Below the pieces are notes generated by a model that was not told the origin of the DNA, made no database searches, and saw nothing but the letters and a program-made list of their open reading frames with translations. Below, piece by piece: positions 23,079 to 31,950 of a stretch of 46,617 nt of DNA. The position numbers and the translations under genes were made by a program. The DNA is from a virus. Numbering within the stretch: the first letter of the stretch is position 1; every line of letters starts with the position of its first letter. Location of the stretch: IMG/VR virus record IMGVR_UViG_3300021600_000003, positions 83,249-129,865 of that record, one strand, 5' to 3'.

Positions 23079-23154
23079 CTACTTCACCCAAACATTTGAA
23101 TAACCCCCAACCCCTATAAAATAAGTAATTATTCACAATTTAAAAAGAAATAAC

Positions 23155-23415
23155 ATGACAGCAGACAGAATTAAAGAAATACAAGAAACAACAGCCTTTC
23201 CAAATAGTCTAAGCGTTTGTCAAGCATTAATAAAAGTATGGAATGAGTGTGAATATGAACAAAATAGTAGAATGTATAGTGAGGAAGATATCAAATCAGC
23301 TTGGGAAAATGGTAGAAATGGAGAAACTGAATGTATAGGAAGCTATCCTTTTTATAAGACTGTTTTTAAAAATAAAACTTTTAAAGATTGGTTTAAACAA
23401 TTTAAAAAGAAATAA
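23155..23415 (+). CDS. Small phage hypothetical protein, 86 aa
   Basis: Soluble and helical, with NSLSVCQALIKVWNECE and a basic C-terminus (FKDWFKQFKKK). Proteins of this type are common in Bacteroidetes phages. It begins a run of closely spaced genes up to 28189. Function unknown. Confidence 0.7.
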   Translation: MTADRIKEIQETTAFPNSLSVCQALIKVWNECEYEQNSRMYSEEDIKSAWENGRNGETECIGSYPFYKTVFKNKTFKDWFKQFKKK

Positions 23416-23417
23416 CA

Positions 23418-24029
23418 ATGGAAAAATTAAAATATATATTAAGGGATTTTAAATGGGTTAAAGCACTATTCAGTCCTTTTAAGCCATTTACTGTTAAATT
23501 TTACTTAGGTAAAATAGAAATAGGAGTTCCTTATTTTCTTCCTAGAAAATGGGTAAAAGCTACTCATAAATTAGCAACTGAAGCAACCTTAAAACAAATT
23601 AAAGACAATGAAAGATTTAATGTATTAAACCCTCAATATCCTATGCATATAAAGTCTTTTGAAGAACTGTATGCTGAAAAAATGAGATGCTCATATCCTA
23701 TACCTCTTAAAATAGGATTTAATTATTGTAGTTTAGGATGGAAAACAAAATTTGATGACATTAGATTTGAATATGCACCAGTGTTTTCTTTTGTATTTTT
23801 TGGTTATCAATTAGCTATGATGATTGGTACAGGCAAACAAGATTGGATTTCTAATTATTGGGAAGCATGGATTTGTTACGAATATTATTCTGACAAAACT
23901 CAAACTAAAAAAGAAAGAATAGCTTTTTGTAAAGAAAGATGTCCTCAAACATGGGTGAGATATCATAAAGATAAAACTAAAACAACTACTGATTATTACG
24001 AACTTATACTAAAGAAAAAATATTTATGA
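23418..24029 (+). CDS. Phage hypothetical protein, 203 aa
   Basis: It is rich in aromatic and basic residues (KWVKALFSPFKPFTVKF, LGWKTKFDDIRFEY, SNYWEAWICYEYY). The aromatic stretches are not long enough for clear membrane spans except perhaps FSFVFFGYQLAMMIG. The type recurs in Bacteroidetes phages. Its stop overlaps the next start (ATGA). Function unknown. Confidence 0.7.
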   Translation: MEKLKYILRDFKWVKALFSPFKPFTVKFYLGKIEIGVPYFLPRKWVKATHKLATEATLKQIKDNERFNVLNPQYPMHIKSFEELYAEKMRCSYPIPLKIGFNYCSLGWKTKFDDIRFEYAPVFSFVFFGYQLAMMIGTGKQDWISNYWEAWICYEYYSDKTQTKKERIAFCKERCPQTWVRYHKDKTKTTTDYYELILKKKYL

Positions 24030-24469
24030 AATATTTTGCAAAATATCTTCCAGTTGATGGGGAAATAAAAGAAGGGGATAAATGGTGGGACGGAACAAAC
24101 ATTTGTGATGATTGGGATAGTAAGGAAGCTTGGAATACTTGTAACGGAAAACCAGTAAAACTCTTGCTTTGTAGTAGAGACATACAAGTAGGTGATGAAT
24201 GTTACATAGCTGGTAGAAACTTCCTTCCACCAACTTATTTAGCTACACAAATGGATTTTAGTGCTAAATATGAATCTATACAAATGCTTAAAGGAGCTTT
24301 TAAGGTAATAGGTGAAATATCTCCTGATGCTTTATCTTTTGTTACTGAAGGAGATGAATTTGATGAAGAAGAGATAGTAGTATCAAGAAAACCTATGAAA
24401 AAATACATAGAAAATAACCCATATTGTAAAATTGTAAATATTAAAGGTCCATGTGGACATTTTCATTAA
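24026..24469 (+). CDS. Phage hypothetical protein, 147 aa
   Basis: Beta-rich, with the phrase KPVKLLLCSRDIQVGDECY near residue 43, which recurs in Bacteroidetes phage proteins, and a Cys-His end (CKIVNIKGPCGHFH). It is translationally coupled to the gene before. Function unknown. Confidence 0.7.
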   Translation: MKYFAKYLPVDGEIKEGDKWWDGTNICDDWDSKEAWNTCNGKPVKLLLCSRDIQVGDECYIAGRNFLPPTYLATQMDFSAKYESIQMLKGAFKVIGEISPDALSFVTEGDEFDEEEIVVSRKPMKKYIENNPYCKIVNIKGPCGHFH

Positions 24470-24489
24470 CATAAAATAAAAATAATATT

Positions 24490-24921
24490 ATGAATCCACT
24501 TAATTTTTTAATAGGATTGATTATATTGGGAGCCTTTATTTCGTGTGAAAAAACTTTACCAAAAGAACCACCTCCTACAACAATCATCACATACTATCGT
24601 CTTCAAATTAATGATAATGATGGTAAGTTTATTCATAGTCAAATTGTTACAGGTAAGGAAGTACAAAGTTTTAATGGTAATCCTGTATCTGATGATGGTC
24701 ATCATGAGTGTGAAGAACATCCTGAACATTGTCCTATTGTACCAATTATATTGGAGTATTTTAATATTTCAATTGGAGAGAAAGTAATTCTTTCTTGGAA
24801 AATGGCTGCACAAGATAATGTTAAAGACTTTGAAATACAATCCTCTAAAGATGGTATTACATTTAAAACTATTGCAATTGTATTTCCTAACTATTTAGGA
24901 GAATATCTTATTAAACTCTAA
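24490..24921 (+). CDS. Lipoprotein with Bacteroidetes-type beta-sandwich, 143 aa
   Basis: A signal peptide ends in AFISC-EK, a lipoprotein signal with acylated Cys at about residue 19. The mature part has a Pro-rich linker, a His/Cys cluster (DDGHHECEEHPEHCP) that may bind metal, and a C-terminal module WKMAAQDNVKDFEIQSSKDG like the repeats of Bacteroidetes surface proteins. It was probably taken from a host gene. An envelope location is expected. Confidence 0.7.
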   Translation: MNPLNFLIGLIILGAFISCEKTLPKEPPPTTIITYYRLQINDNDGKFIHSQIVTGKEVQSFNGNPVSDDGHHECEEHPEHCPIVPIILEYFNISIGEKVILSWKMAAQDNVKDFEIQSSKDGITFKTIAIVFPNYLGEYLIKL

Positions 24922-24980
24922 TCTTGATGACTGCATTTTTACAACCTTGTACCCTGCATTAACCCTAAAAACAATTAATA

Positions 24981-25517
24981 ATGGATATAATTAGTATACC
25001 ACTTGGAATATTAATATTAATATTCTTTGTCATGTGTTTACCAAACAATAAAAATATGGAAAAAACTAAAGAATCTCCAGAAACTGGAGATAAACCAACA
25101 AAAGAAGAAATTAGTGCTGTAACTGATACTATCTTAGGGTGTATGGCACAAAGATTTGAGGAAAATCAGAAAAAACCATTTCAGTATGTAGTAGCATATT
25201 ATGACAAGAACGATAATTTTCTTGGATATCATGATAGCACTTTCTGTACTCTTACTCAAAAGAAAGAACAAGGAAAACGTTATAGCGGTGAAAACCCTTA
25301 TAATCAGTTAGCTATAATTCGTAAAAACCTTGATTATACATTAAATATGACTGAGGAGAAAACTGAAGGAAAAATATTTGCTAAACTCAACCTACAAACT
25401 AAAGAACAACACTTCCCAAATTTAGGGGTAGAAGATGTCTTTATTGAGGCTGAATATCTTGAGGAAGGTATAGCACCTCAACGTTTTGTATGGAAAGAAA
25501 TAACCACAGATGACTGA
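24981..25517 (+). CDS. Membrane-anchored hypothetical protein, 178 aa
   Basis: One N-terminal transmembrane segment (residues 2-21), then a charged linker (KTKESPETGDKPTKEE) and a soluble domain of about 130 residues with beta strands (FQYVVAYYDKNDNFLGYH). No catalytic motif is recognised. Its stop overlaps the start of the HAD phosphatase gene by eight bases, linking it to the NAD+ operon. Confidence 0.7.
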   Translation: MDIISIPLGILILIFFVMCLPNNKNMEKTKESPETGDKPTKEEISAVTDTILGCMAQRFEENQKKPFQYVVAYYDKNDNFLGYHDSTFCTLTQKKEQGKRYSGENPYNQLAIIRKNLDYTLNMTEEKTEGKIFAKLNLQTKEQHFPNLGVEDVFIEAEYLEEGIAPQRFVWKEITTDD

Positions 25518-25908
25518 TAAATATCTACAACCAAAAGCTAACTTCAATAGATTGTTAGCCGATTATATACGATATGGTAACTTAACTATTGGTTTTGATT
25601 TTGATGATACTGTATATGACTGTTATGGTAGTGGACACAATTATCCTCTAGTAAGACAGCTTCTAAGAGATTTAAAATCAATAGGTTGTACATTAGTATG
25701 TTGGACAGCTAATAAAGATTTAGCATTTGTTTCTAAATTTCTTGATGAGAATGATATACCTTTTGATAGTATCAATGAGGGAGGTATAGCTTTACCATGG
25801 GAAAGTAAAAAACCCTTCTTTTCTGCATTACTAGATGACCGAGCTGGTTTACTACAAGTATATACAGAACTGAGGGAATTTGTTGACATTATAAAAAAAG
25901 AGAAATGA
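25510..25908 (+). CDS. HAD-family phosphatase, 132 aa
   Basis: HAD motif I is DFDDTVYD at residues 30-37 (nucleophile D30, acid D32). Motif II is probably LVCWTANK, and a late DDRAG supplies the acidic pair. There is no large cap domain, so small phosphorylated substrates or nucleotides are likely. It overlaps both neighbours (8 and 4 bases) and lies first in the NAD+ salvage cluster, so it may act on a nucleotide of that pathway; the substrate is inferred only from position. Confidence 0.8.
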   Translation: MTDKYLQPKANFNRLLADYIRYGNLTIGFDFDDTVYDCYGSGHNYPLVRQLLRDLKSIGCTLVCWTANKDLAFVSKFLDENDIPFDSINEGGIALPWESKKPFFSALLDDRAGLLQVYTELREFVDIIKKEK

Positions 25909-26792
25909 AAGTAGGTGTTATAATTGGGAGATTTCAAAGTCCTTATATCCATCATGGATATGAGGACTTAATAGAATATATTAGGAAAAATAATGATAAG
26001 TTAGTTATAGTTGTTGGAGGAAATGAAACAAAGTTTACTAATAAAAATCCTCTATCTTTTGAAACTAGGAAGGTAATGTTATCAAAAACATATCCTTATG
26101 CAGATATTCTCTACTTACAGGATACACCTTTAGATAGTGATTGGAGTGCCTCTTTGGATTTACTATTGTCCCCATATAATAATGTTACCTTATATGGTAG
26201 TAGAGATAGTTTTATATCATGTTATACTGGAGTAAACAAAACTGAGGAGTATAACGCTGTTATAAATATATCTTCTAGTACTATCAGAGAGAAGATATCT
26301 AAAATACCTCCCTACAAACATAATAAATCATTCAGAAGTGGTATTGTTTATGCTGTTGAGAATAAATATCCTATTACATTTCCTACTGTAGATATTGCTA
26401 TAGTAAATGTTAGAAGAGATGAAATAATATTGGGAAAGAAACGTAATAATTCTAAATTATGCTTTCCGGGAGGATTTGTAGATAGAAAAGATAAATCTTT
26501 TGAGCATGCTGCTATACGAGAGTTTAGTGAAGAAGTAACTGATATAACAATACATAGCTTAAATTATGTATCTTCTCATCAAGTAGATGATTGGAGATAT
26601 AGAGGTTGCTCTGATGGAATTATAACTAGCTTTTTTACTGGAATAGGTTCAGGTATTCCAAAAGCAAGTGATGATTTAGAAACTGCTGAATGGTATAATA
26701 TCAAAGATTTTGATATAAATAACTTACAATCATGTCATCATGTATTATTTGAATCATTAATAAAATATTTACAAATAAAATATTCAATATGA
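25905..26792 (+). CDS. nadM: Bifunctional NMN adenylyltransferase-Nudix hydrolase, 295 aa
   Basis: The N-terminal half is a nucleotidyltransferase with GRFQSPYIHHGY (residues 8-19), a variant of GRFQPxHxGH in which the last His is Tyr, and ISSSTIRE near residue 122 for phosphate binding. The C-terminal half is a Nudix domain with GGFVDRKDKSFEHAAIREFS then EEV, slightly degenerate at the first Glu. The enzyme joins NMN and ATP to NAD+; the Nudix part may cleave ADP-ribose. The same fusion is known in other phages and cyanobacteria. It overlaps the NAMPT gene. Confidence 0.88.
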   Translation: MKVGVIIGRFQSPYIHHGYEDLIEYIRKNNDKLVIVVGGNETKFTNKNPLSFETRKVMLSKTYPYADILYLQDTPLDSDWSASLDLLLSPYNNVTLYGSRDSFISCYTGVNKTEEYNAVINISSSTIREKISKIPPYKHNKSFRSGIVYAVENKYPITFPTVDIAIVNVRRDEIILGKKRNNSKLCFPGGFVDRKDKSFEHAAIREFSEEVTDITIHSLNYVSSHQVDDWRYRGCSDGIITSFFTGIGSGIPKASDDLETAEWYNIKDFDINNLQSCHHVLFESLIKYLQIKYSI

Positions 26793-28189
26793 GAAAAAAT
26801 ATAACTATTGATACTGATGCCTATAAGATAACTCATTGGCTTCAGCGTCCTCAAAACATAACAAAACTCTATAGCTATGGTGAACCTAGAGTAGGTGGAA
26901 AAGATAAAGAAATATGTTTCTTTGGATTATCTCCAGCTATACAAGAGCACTTATTGTTTCCAGTAACTAATGAAATGATTGAGGAAGGTATTGAAGAATG
27001 TATCTCTACTTTTGGTACTCCTGCCTATTTTAATAAGGCAGTTTGGGAGAAAGTAAGAGATTTAGGATACTTTCCTATTAAAATTATGAGTGCTCCAGAA
27101 GGAATGATAATTGGGGAAGGAAATGTTTGCTTTACTATAGAGAGCACTGAGCCATGGTTTGCTAATATGATAAGTCACTTTGAGGATATCTTAATGTGGG
27201 TATGGTACGCTACTGGCGTTTGTACTAGAAGTATGAATATCAAGAGAGGTATTAGACCAGCTTTTGAGAAGTCTTCTGATATTGGTAATTTAATATTACC
27301 TGTAGCAGTAAATGATTTTGGTTTAAGAGGAGCTACTTATCATGAGGGTGCTATAATGGGAGGAATGGCTCATTTAGTACATTTTGTGGGTAGTGATAAT
27401 ATGCCAGCTTCTAGGATGATAAAGGACTTTTATAATTATAAGGGTCGTGCAAAGAGTGTTTGGGCAACTGAACATTCTGTAGCAACAAGCTATGGTAATG
27501 GAAGGGGAGAATATGATTATGTAATAGCTCAATTATCTCAACATACTGACAAAATTAAGTCAATTGTTATAGATAGTTATGATGCAGATAACTTCATGCA
27601 GAATATTGTAGGAAGTGATGAAATCAAAAGATTAGTAATAGCTCATGAAGGAAGAATAGTTTGGAGACCAGATACTGGTAAACCTCTCACTAACGTATGC
27701 AAGTATTCTGATGTTTTAGGTGCTATTTTTGGATTTGATATGAATAGCAAAGGTTATAAGACAATAAAACATAATACAGGCTTAATACAAGGTGATGGTA
27801 TGACAGAAGAAACTATACCTGAATTATATGATGAGTATATTAAAACGGGTTGGTCTGCTGATAATATCATTACAGGTTCTGGTGGAGGATTACTAGAAGA
27901 AGGGTTAACAAGGGATACTCAAAGATGGGCTATTAAGGCTTCCTATGGAGAAAAAGATGATATTCCCTTTGATATACGTAAAACTCCAAAGAATGATATG
28001 TCCAAACAAAGTAAAGGTGGTAAAGTAAAATTGCATACTCCTCATACTACTCTTGAGTCCTCTAAAGAGACAAAGATAATGTTTGATGCATATCAGAACT
28101 TATTAATACCTGTATATGATAATGGAAAGTTCTACAAACAGAATTTTGAGGATATTATAGAAAGAGCTAATAAAGACTATTATACTTAA
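26789..28189 (+). CDS. nadV: Nicotinamide phosphoribosyltransferase (NAMPT), 466 aa
   Basis: Full length for the family. Diagnostic stretches are DAYKITHW (residues 10-17), NDFGLRGATYHEGA (175-188), ATEHSV with the catalytic His229, IDSYD (261-265), RPDTG (293-297), and QGDGM (334-338). It condenses nicotinamide with PRPP to NMN, the substrate of the upstream enzyme, so the two genes form a complete two-step salvage route to NAD+. Such NAMPT-NMNAT pairs in phages restore NAD+ depleted by host defence systems. It ends at a terminator. Confidence 0.93.
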   Translation: MRKNITIDTDAYKITHWLQRPQNITKLYSYGEPRVGGKDKEICFFGLSPAIQEHLLFPVTNEMIEEGIEECISTFGTPAYFNKAVWEKVRDLGYFPIKIMSAPEGMIIGEGNVCFTIESTEPWFANMISHFEDILMWVWYATGVCTRSMNIKRGIRPAFEKSSDIGNLILPVAVNDFGLRGATYHEGAIMGGMAHLVHFVGSDNMPASRMIKDFYNYKGRAKSVWATEHSVATSYGNGRGEYDYVIAQLSQHTDKIKSIVIDSYDADNFMQNIVGSDEIKRLVIAHEGRIVWRPDTGKPLTNVCKYSDVLGAIFGFDMNSKGYKTIKHNTGLIQGDGMTEETIPELYDEYIKTGWSADNIITGSGGGLLEEGLTRDTQRWAIKASYGEKDDIPFDIRKTPKNDMSKQSKGGKVKLHTPHTTLESSKETKIMFDAYQNLLIPVYDNGKFYKQNFEDIIERANKDYYT

Positions 28190-28207
28190 CAGTATATTAT
28201 CTTAGTT

Positions 28208-28239
28208 AGGACGGTAAGATATTCTTTCCGTCCTTTTTT
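28208..28239 (+). terminator. Rho-independent terminator of the NAD+ operon
   Basis: AGGACGG pairs with CCGTCCT around an A/T loop and is followed by TTTTTT. The next ATG follows almost at once. Confidence 0.85.
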
Positions 28240-28503
28240 ATGTCAAATAGTCATCCAAATAATTTGGAACTGACACACAAACAATCTAAATTTGTATTTA
28301 TGGAAAAAGAAATTGTATCACTATTTACTGTTACTAGTTATAAGACTGGTAAACAAATTGAGGAAGCTATTCATGGAGATGGTCAAGAAGCTATTAAATT
28401 TTTACGCACTCAATACCCACGTCATACTAAATTCGTTTTAGAAGGATTTGAGTTAGATGGAACATTTATGCCTCTATATATTAAAAATCGTAATCATGAT
28501 TAA
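28240..28503 (+). CDS. Hypothetical protein, 87 aa
   Basis: The start at 28240 abuts the terminator T-run; an in-frame ATG at 28300 (MEKEIVSLFTV) is a serious alternative that leaves room for a leader. The conserved-looking part is SLFTVTSYKTGKQIEEAIHG and FLRTQYPRHTKFV. It overlaps the next gene. Unrecognised. Confidence 0.6.
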   Translation: MSNSHPNNLELTHKQSKFVFMEKEIVSLFTVTSYKTGKQIEEAIHGDGQEAIKFLRTQYPRHTKFVLEGFELDGTFMPLYIKNRNHD

Positions 28504-29125
28504 TATTGGAAAGTACACAAGGATTCTAAATGAGGGATTATTACTAGATCACTATTCTGTTTTATGTAGTATCAGGGATGGTAGTGTATTACCTAAAAGT
28601 ATGAGAATCAATGGTTTTATTAATCTTTTACATAAAAAAGGTTATTTAGAGGATGGTAGCCTTACTGATTTAGCTATTTCTCTAGTAGAAAATGATACAG
28701 TTATTTCTATGCAGAAAGTAATGGAACCTATTACTACTACCAGTACAATTAATATAAAAGAAGAATTTGATTTTACTTTGTGGGTATTACGTTTACATGA
28801 GAAGTTAGTTAAGAAAATCTATGATCAAACAGGTAAAAGACAAGTTAGAGATAAGATACAAGGAACATCTTATTCTTTCTTACCTAATTCTACGGACTTA
28901 GGAAAGGTAATTGTCAGAGCTATAAATGCTTATAAATTAACTGATTATGATAAGATTGAGAAATGTCTACTTAGATATGTAGATAGGAAAATTAAGGAAG
29001 ATACTTGGTTTCCAATATTAGGTTACTATATTATGAAAAAAGATATGTCTGCTATGGTAACCGATATGGAAAATATGGATGATGATGATAAAAGTAGTAA
29101 TAATGATTCAACAGTAAATATATGA
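28496..29125 (+). CDS. Putative replication accessory protein, 209 aa
   Basis: The ATG at 28496 overlaps the previous stop and is preferred to an in-frame ATG 39 bases earlier. The N-terminal part (HYSVLCSIRDGSVLPKS then MRINGFINLLHKKGYL) looks like a winged-helix module; the C-terminal part is basic and helical with an acidic end (ENMDDDDKSSN). It overlaps the DnaB-like helicase gene by four bases, so a helicase-associated role such as loading is plausible but not shown. Confidence 0.6.
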   Translation: MINIGKYTRILNEGLLLDHYSVLCSIRDGSVLPKSMRINGFINLLHKKGYLEDGSLTDLAISLVENDTVISMQKVMEPITTTSTINIKEEFDFTLWVLRLHEKLVKKIYDQTGKRQVRDKIQGTSYSFLPNSTDLGKVIVRAINAYKLTDYDKIEKCLLRYVDRKIKEDTWFPILGYYIMKKDMSAMVTDMENMDDDDKSSNNDSTVNI

Positions 29126-30207
29126 GTGAATTTGATAAGCTAAATGAAGAAGTATTAGATGGGATGGAAGGTAAAAATGAAGCTATTCCTATTGGATTAC
29201 CTCGTTTGGGTAAATATGCCAATTGGAGAAAGCGTATTTTTACTTTACTGTTCTCATCTACTGGAGCAGGAAAGAGTAGTTTAGCAGATGATATGATGCT
29301 AAATGCTTGTGATTGGTGTATAAAAAATATATCATCTGGGAGAAAGATAAAGTTTATTCTTTTCTCTATGGAGAGAAGTAGACACTTGCGTATTGCTAAA
29401 TGGGTAAGTAGGAAGATTTTTATTGATACAGGAACAACTATTCCAGTACCTAAGTTGTTAGGATGGTGGAAAGAGAAAATGACAGAGGATGAATATAAGT
29501 TATTTACCCAATATCAGGATTATATTGCAAGATTACTTGATGAATTTATTGATATATATGATGGTGCTCGTAGTGCTGTTGATATCTATCGGATAATGAA
29601 AGAGTATCATGCTGAAAATGGAGTATATATACAAGATCCTGATAATACATATAAGAAAATCTATGTTGCAAATGACCCTAATATCATTGTAGTTCCTATT
29701 ATAGATACTGGTAATCTAACTAAACGTACTAAAGATCATCCTAGTAAAAAGCTATCTGTAGACTTACTATGTGAGTTTATGCAGGGTTTTAGAGATTTAG
29801 AGGGAGATTCTCCTTTCTGGATATCTCAAGTAGGCAGAAGTATGTCTAATCCTATGCGTTTAAAGGATACTGAAGCTGAATTAACATTGGATGATGTTAA
29901 GGAAAGTGGTGATATGGGAGATGCTTGTGATATTGCTTTGTCTTTATTTGATCCTATTAAATATAAACAAGGTAGTAAAACAGGTTATAATCCTATGGAT
30001 TTTCTTGATAGAGATAATGGAGCTACATATTTCCGTTCTATCCAGATATGTAAATCATCTTATGGTGAAGATAATTTACGTATTCCTTTGGGTTTTAATG
30101 GTTTTTGTGGTCAATTTAAAGAGTTACCAAGAAAAGATACTCTTGATGAGAGACAATTACGTGACTTGACAGATTCTGTCAAAAATAAAAGTTATTTTTT
30201 AAGTTAA
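29122..30207 (+). CDS. DnaB-like replicative helicase, 361 aa
   Basis: A RecA-fold SF4 ATPase with Walker A SSTGAGKSS (about residues 45-53), a probable catalytic region FSMERS (79-84), and a Walker B/sensor region IIVVPIIDT with FWISQVGRS further on. The DnaB N-terminal domain is absent, so it is a core-only helicase as in many phages. It is expected to unwind DNA at the phage fork together with the primase encoded at 34537. Confidence 0.85.
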   Translation: MSEFDKLNEEVLDGMEGKNEAIPIGLPRLGKYANWRKRIFTLLFSSTGAGKSSLADDMMLNACDWCIKNISSGRKIKFILFSMERSRHLRIAKWVSRKIFIDTGTTIPVPKLLGWWKEKMTEDEYKLFTQYQDYIARLLDEFIDIYDGARSAVDIYRIMKEYHAENGVYIQDPDNTYKKIYVANDPNIIVVPIIDTGNLTKRTKDHPSKKLSVDLLCEFMQGFRDLEGDSPFWISQVGRSMSNPMRLKDTEAELTLDDVKESGDMGDACDIALSLFDPIKYKQGSKTGYNPMDFLDRDNGATYFRSIQICKSSYGEDNLRIPLGFNGFCGQFKELPRKDTLDERQLRDLTDSVKNKSYFLS

Positions 30208-30217
30208 AAATATTATT

Positions 30218-30451
30218 ATGAAAGAAGGAGATAATGTCATTTTATATGATATAAAAACAGAAAAGGAATGGGATACAATAGGATTTGTTAATTTAACAGA
30301 TTATGGATTAAAAATAGGAGAAACTTATACTATACATAGTATAAGTAGCAATACTCTTCAATTAGTAGAAGATACGTACAAATGGAATATTCCGTTTATT
30401 TGTTTTAGTGAACCTATACCATCTATAATCGATAATTATGAATTAATATGA
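30218..30451 (+). CDS. Small tailed protein (C-terminal DNYELI), 77 aa
   Basis: A small beta-rich protein (KEGDNVILYDIKTE onwards, probably SH3-like) ending PSIIDNYELI, a divergent form of the shared tail (Glu for Ser, Ile for Phe). It lies between the replicative helicase and another tailed gene that it overlaps (ATGA). Confidence 0.7.
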   Translation: MKEGDNVILYDIKTEKEWDTIGFVNLTDYGLKIGETYTIHSISSNTLQLVEDTYKWNIPFICFSEPIPSIIDNYELI

Positions 30452-30696
30452 GAAACGAAAATATTGGACAAAAAATCCGATTTGTACGAAAACCTACTTC
30501 TGATGAATGGAAAGGAATAGGTGAAATACCATTTTCAAAAAGACTTGAAGAAGCTATAGAAAAAGGTTTACCATTAATACTTCAGGATATTCATAATCAC
30601 TTTAATAGTATATATATAGAAGGAGAAGATGGCTGGTGGCCTATAGTTTGTTTTGAGTTGTATAGTGCTATAAAGGACAATTATTCTATATTTTAA
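30448..30696 (+). CDS. Small tailed protein (C-terminal DNYSIF), 82 aa
   Basis: It begins MRNENIGQKIRFVRKPTSDEW and contains GEDGWWPIVCFEL; the end AIKDNYSIF is the typical shared tail. It is coupled to the gene before (ATGA) and to the SF2 helicase after (TAATG), so it is embedded in the replication operon. Confidence 0.75.
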   Translation: MRNENIGQKIRFVRKPTSDEWKGIGEIPFSKRLEEAIEKGLPLILQDIHNHFNSIYIEGEDGWWPIVCFELYSAIKDNYSIF

Positions 30697-31769
30697 TGAG
30701 AGAACAAAGACAAAAAGATGCCGTCAGAGCTTATATTAACTCTGACGGCAAAAGTATTATTTATGCTGCTCCTCGATTTGGAAAGATTAAGGTAGCTATA
30801 GATATTATGAAGGAAAAGAAATATAGTAATCCACTTATAGTAGCTCCTCGAAAGGATATTAAGGTAGGATGGACAGATGACTTAAAGAAATGGGGATATA
30901 GTGGAGTAATGACTTTTTGTACATTTGCCTCTATAAAGAAAATGGTAGGTACAGGATATCTTTATGATATTCTTATCATTGATGAACCTCATGAGCTATC
31001 TGCTAATCAACAGTCACTTCTTAAGCCTCTTGTAGATAATTTGCCTACTTTAGGATTAACAGGAACAATGACTAACAAAACAGCTAATGAGTTGTATGAT
31101 ACTTTAGGATTAGATACTTGTTATAAGTATACTATTGATCAAGCTGTTAGAGAAGGAATATTAGCAGACTATGATATATTTATTCATAGAGTTTCTCTAG
31201 ATAATAGAAGATATGTCTACTCATCCTCTAAAGGAAAGAAGTATACAGAGAAAGGATATTTTGATTTGTTTATGTTCGTTAGACAAAGAGCTAAGATGAA
31301 GCATTTTATCGATATGAAATTGATTAATATTATTCAAAATTCTCATGCAAAACTAGAGAAAACTAAACAATTACTTGAACAATTTACTAGAGATAGAATA
31401 TTAGTATTCTGTGGTACAACAAAGACTGCAGATAATTTAGGTATACCCGTCTATCACTCTAAATCTAAAGAGACAGAAATCTTCTCGTCATTCTGTAAAG
31501 GTATAAATTATGATCAACTTGCTACTATTAAAATGATGCAGGCAGGTATTACAATTTCTCCTATCCATAAAGGAATTTTAAACTATACCTCTGGTAATCC
31601 AGAAGATTGTGCACAGAAGATATGTCGTTTTCTAGGTTTTGAGTATGCTAATCCTGACAAAAAGGCAGAGTTACATATCATCTCTAGTAATGAATTATTT
31701 GAAATAGATAGGCTTAAAACAGCTCTATTATTTTTTGACCAAACAAAAATACAAATATGTGTCTATTAA
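30696..31769 (+). CDS. SF2 helicase-like ATPase, 357 aa
   Basis: Helicase motifs in order: motif I as APRFGKIKVA (the usual GK-T/S is GKI, so ATP binding may be weakened), motif II DEPH at about residue 97, motif III LTGT, a second RecA-like domain with ILVFCGT, and a degenerate motif VI QKICRFLGFE lacking the usual second Arg. It is short for an SF2 enzyme. Whether it is still active is uncertain. A perfect hairpin lies in its first codons. Confidence 0.75.
   Translation: MREQRQKDAVRAYINSDGKSIIYAAPRFGKIKVAIDIMKEKKYSNPLIVAPRKDIKVGWTDDLKKWGYSGVMTFCTFASIKKMVGTGYLYDILIIDEPHELSANQQSLLKPLVDNLPTLGLTGTMTNKTANELYDTLGLDTCYKYTIDQAVREGILADYDIFIHRVSLDNRRYVYSSSKGKKYTEKGYFDLFMFVRQRAKMKHFIDMKLINIIQNSHAKLEKTKQLLEQFTRDRILVFCGTTKTADNLGIPVYHSKSKETEIFSSFCKGINYDQLATIKMMQAGITISPIHKGILNYTSGNPEDCAQKICRFLGFEYANPDKKAELHIISSNELFEIDRLKTALLFFDQTKIQICVY
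30720..30749 (+). promoter_or_regulatory. Perfect 10-bp hairpin inside the helicase start
   Basis: GCCGTCAGAG and CTCTGACGGC are separated by ten A/T-rich bases within codons 9-18. The G+C content is far above the surroundings. Such a stem close to the start may slow translation or mark an RNA cleavage point. Confidence 0.5.
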
Positions 31770-31911
31770 TAAAGGAGTAAAAAGATATACCACTTTGCAG
31801 ATAGTTCTAATCAAACTTGGATTGTATAAATGATTGATTATCAATAAAAAATTTTAGTTAGAAAAATGATAAAAACTTGTATAAAAGTTAGGAAAATGCA
31901 GTGAAAATGTG

Positions 31912-31919
31912 TATATTTG
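31912..31919 (+). promoter_or_regulatory. -7 box upstream of the Sak4-like gene
   Basis: TATATTTG, a TAnnTTTG match, lies 32 bases before the ATG at 31951, in a 180-base gap after the SF2 helicase. No TTG is at the ideal distance upstream, so the call rests on the -7 box and position. Confidence 0.5.
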
Positions 31920-31950
31920 CTATTCAATAAGTAAACATTTACTATATAAT

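Noticed and set aside
22863-23081. TAG in the winged-helix fragment as a recoded sense codon
   Set aside because: TAG is a true stop directly after the conserved tail at 19299, so there is no sign of TAG reassignment in this phage.
24545-24787. 80-codon frame inside the lipoprotein gene
   Set aside because: It is a shadow in another frame of the 24490 gene, which has a clear signal peptide and domain.
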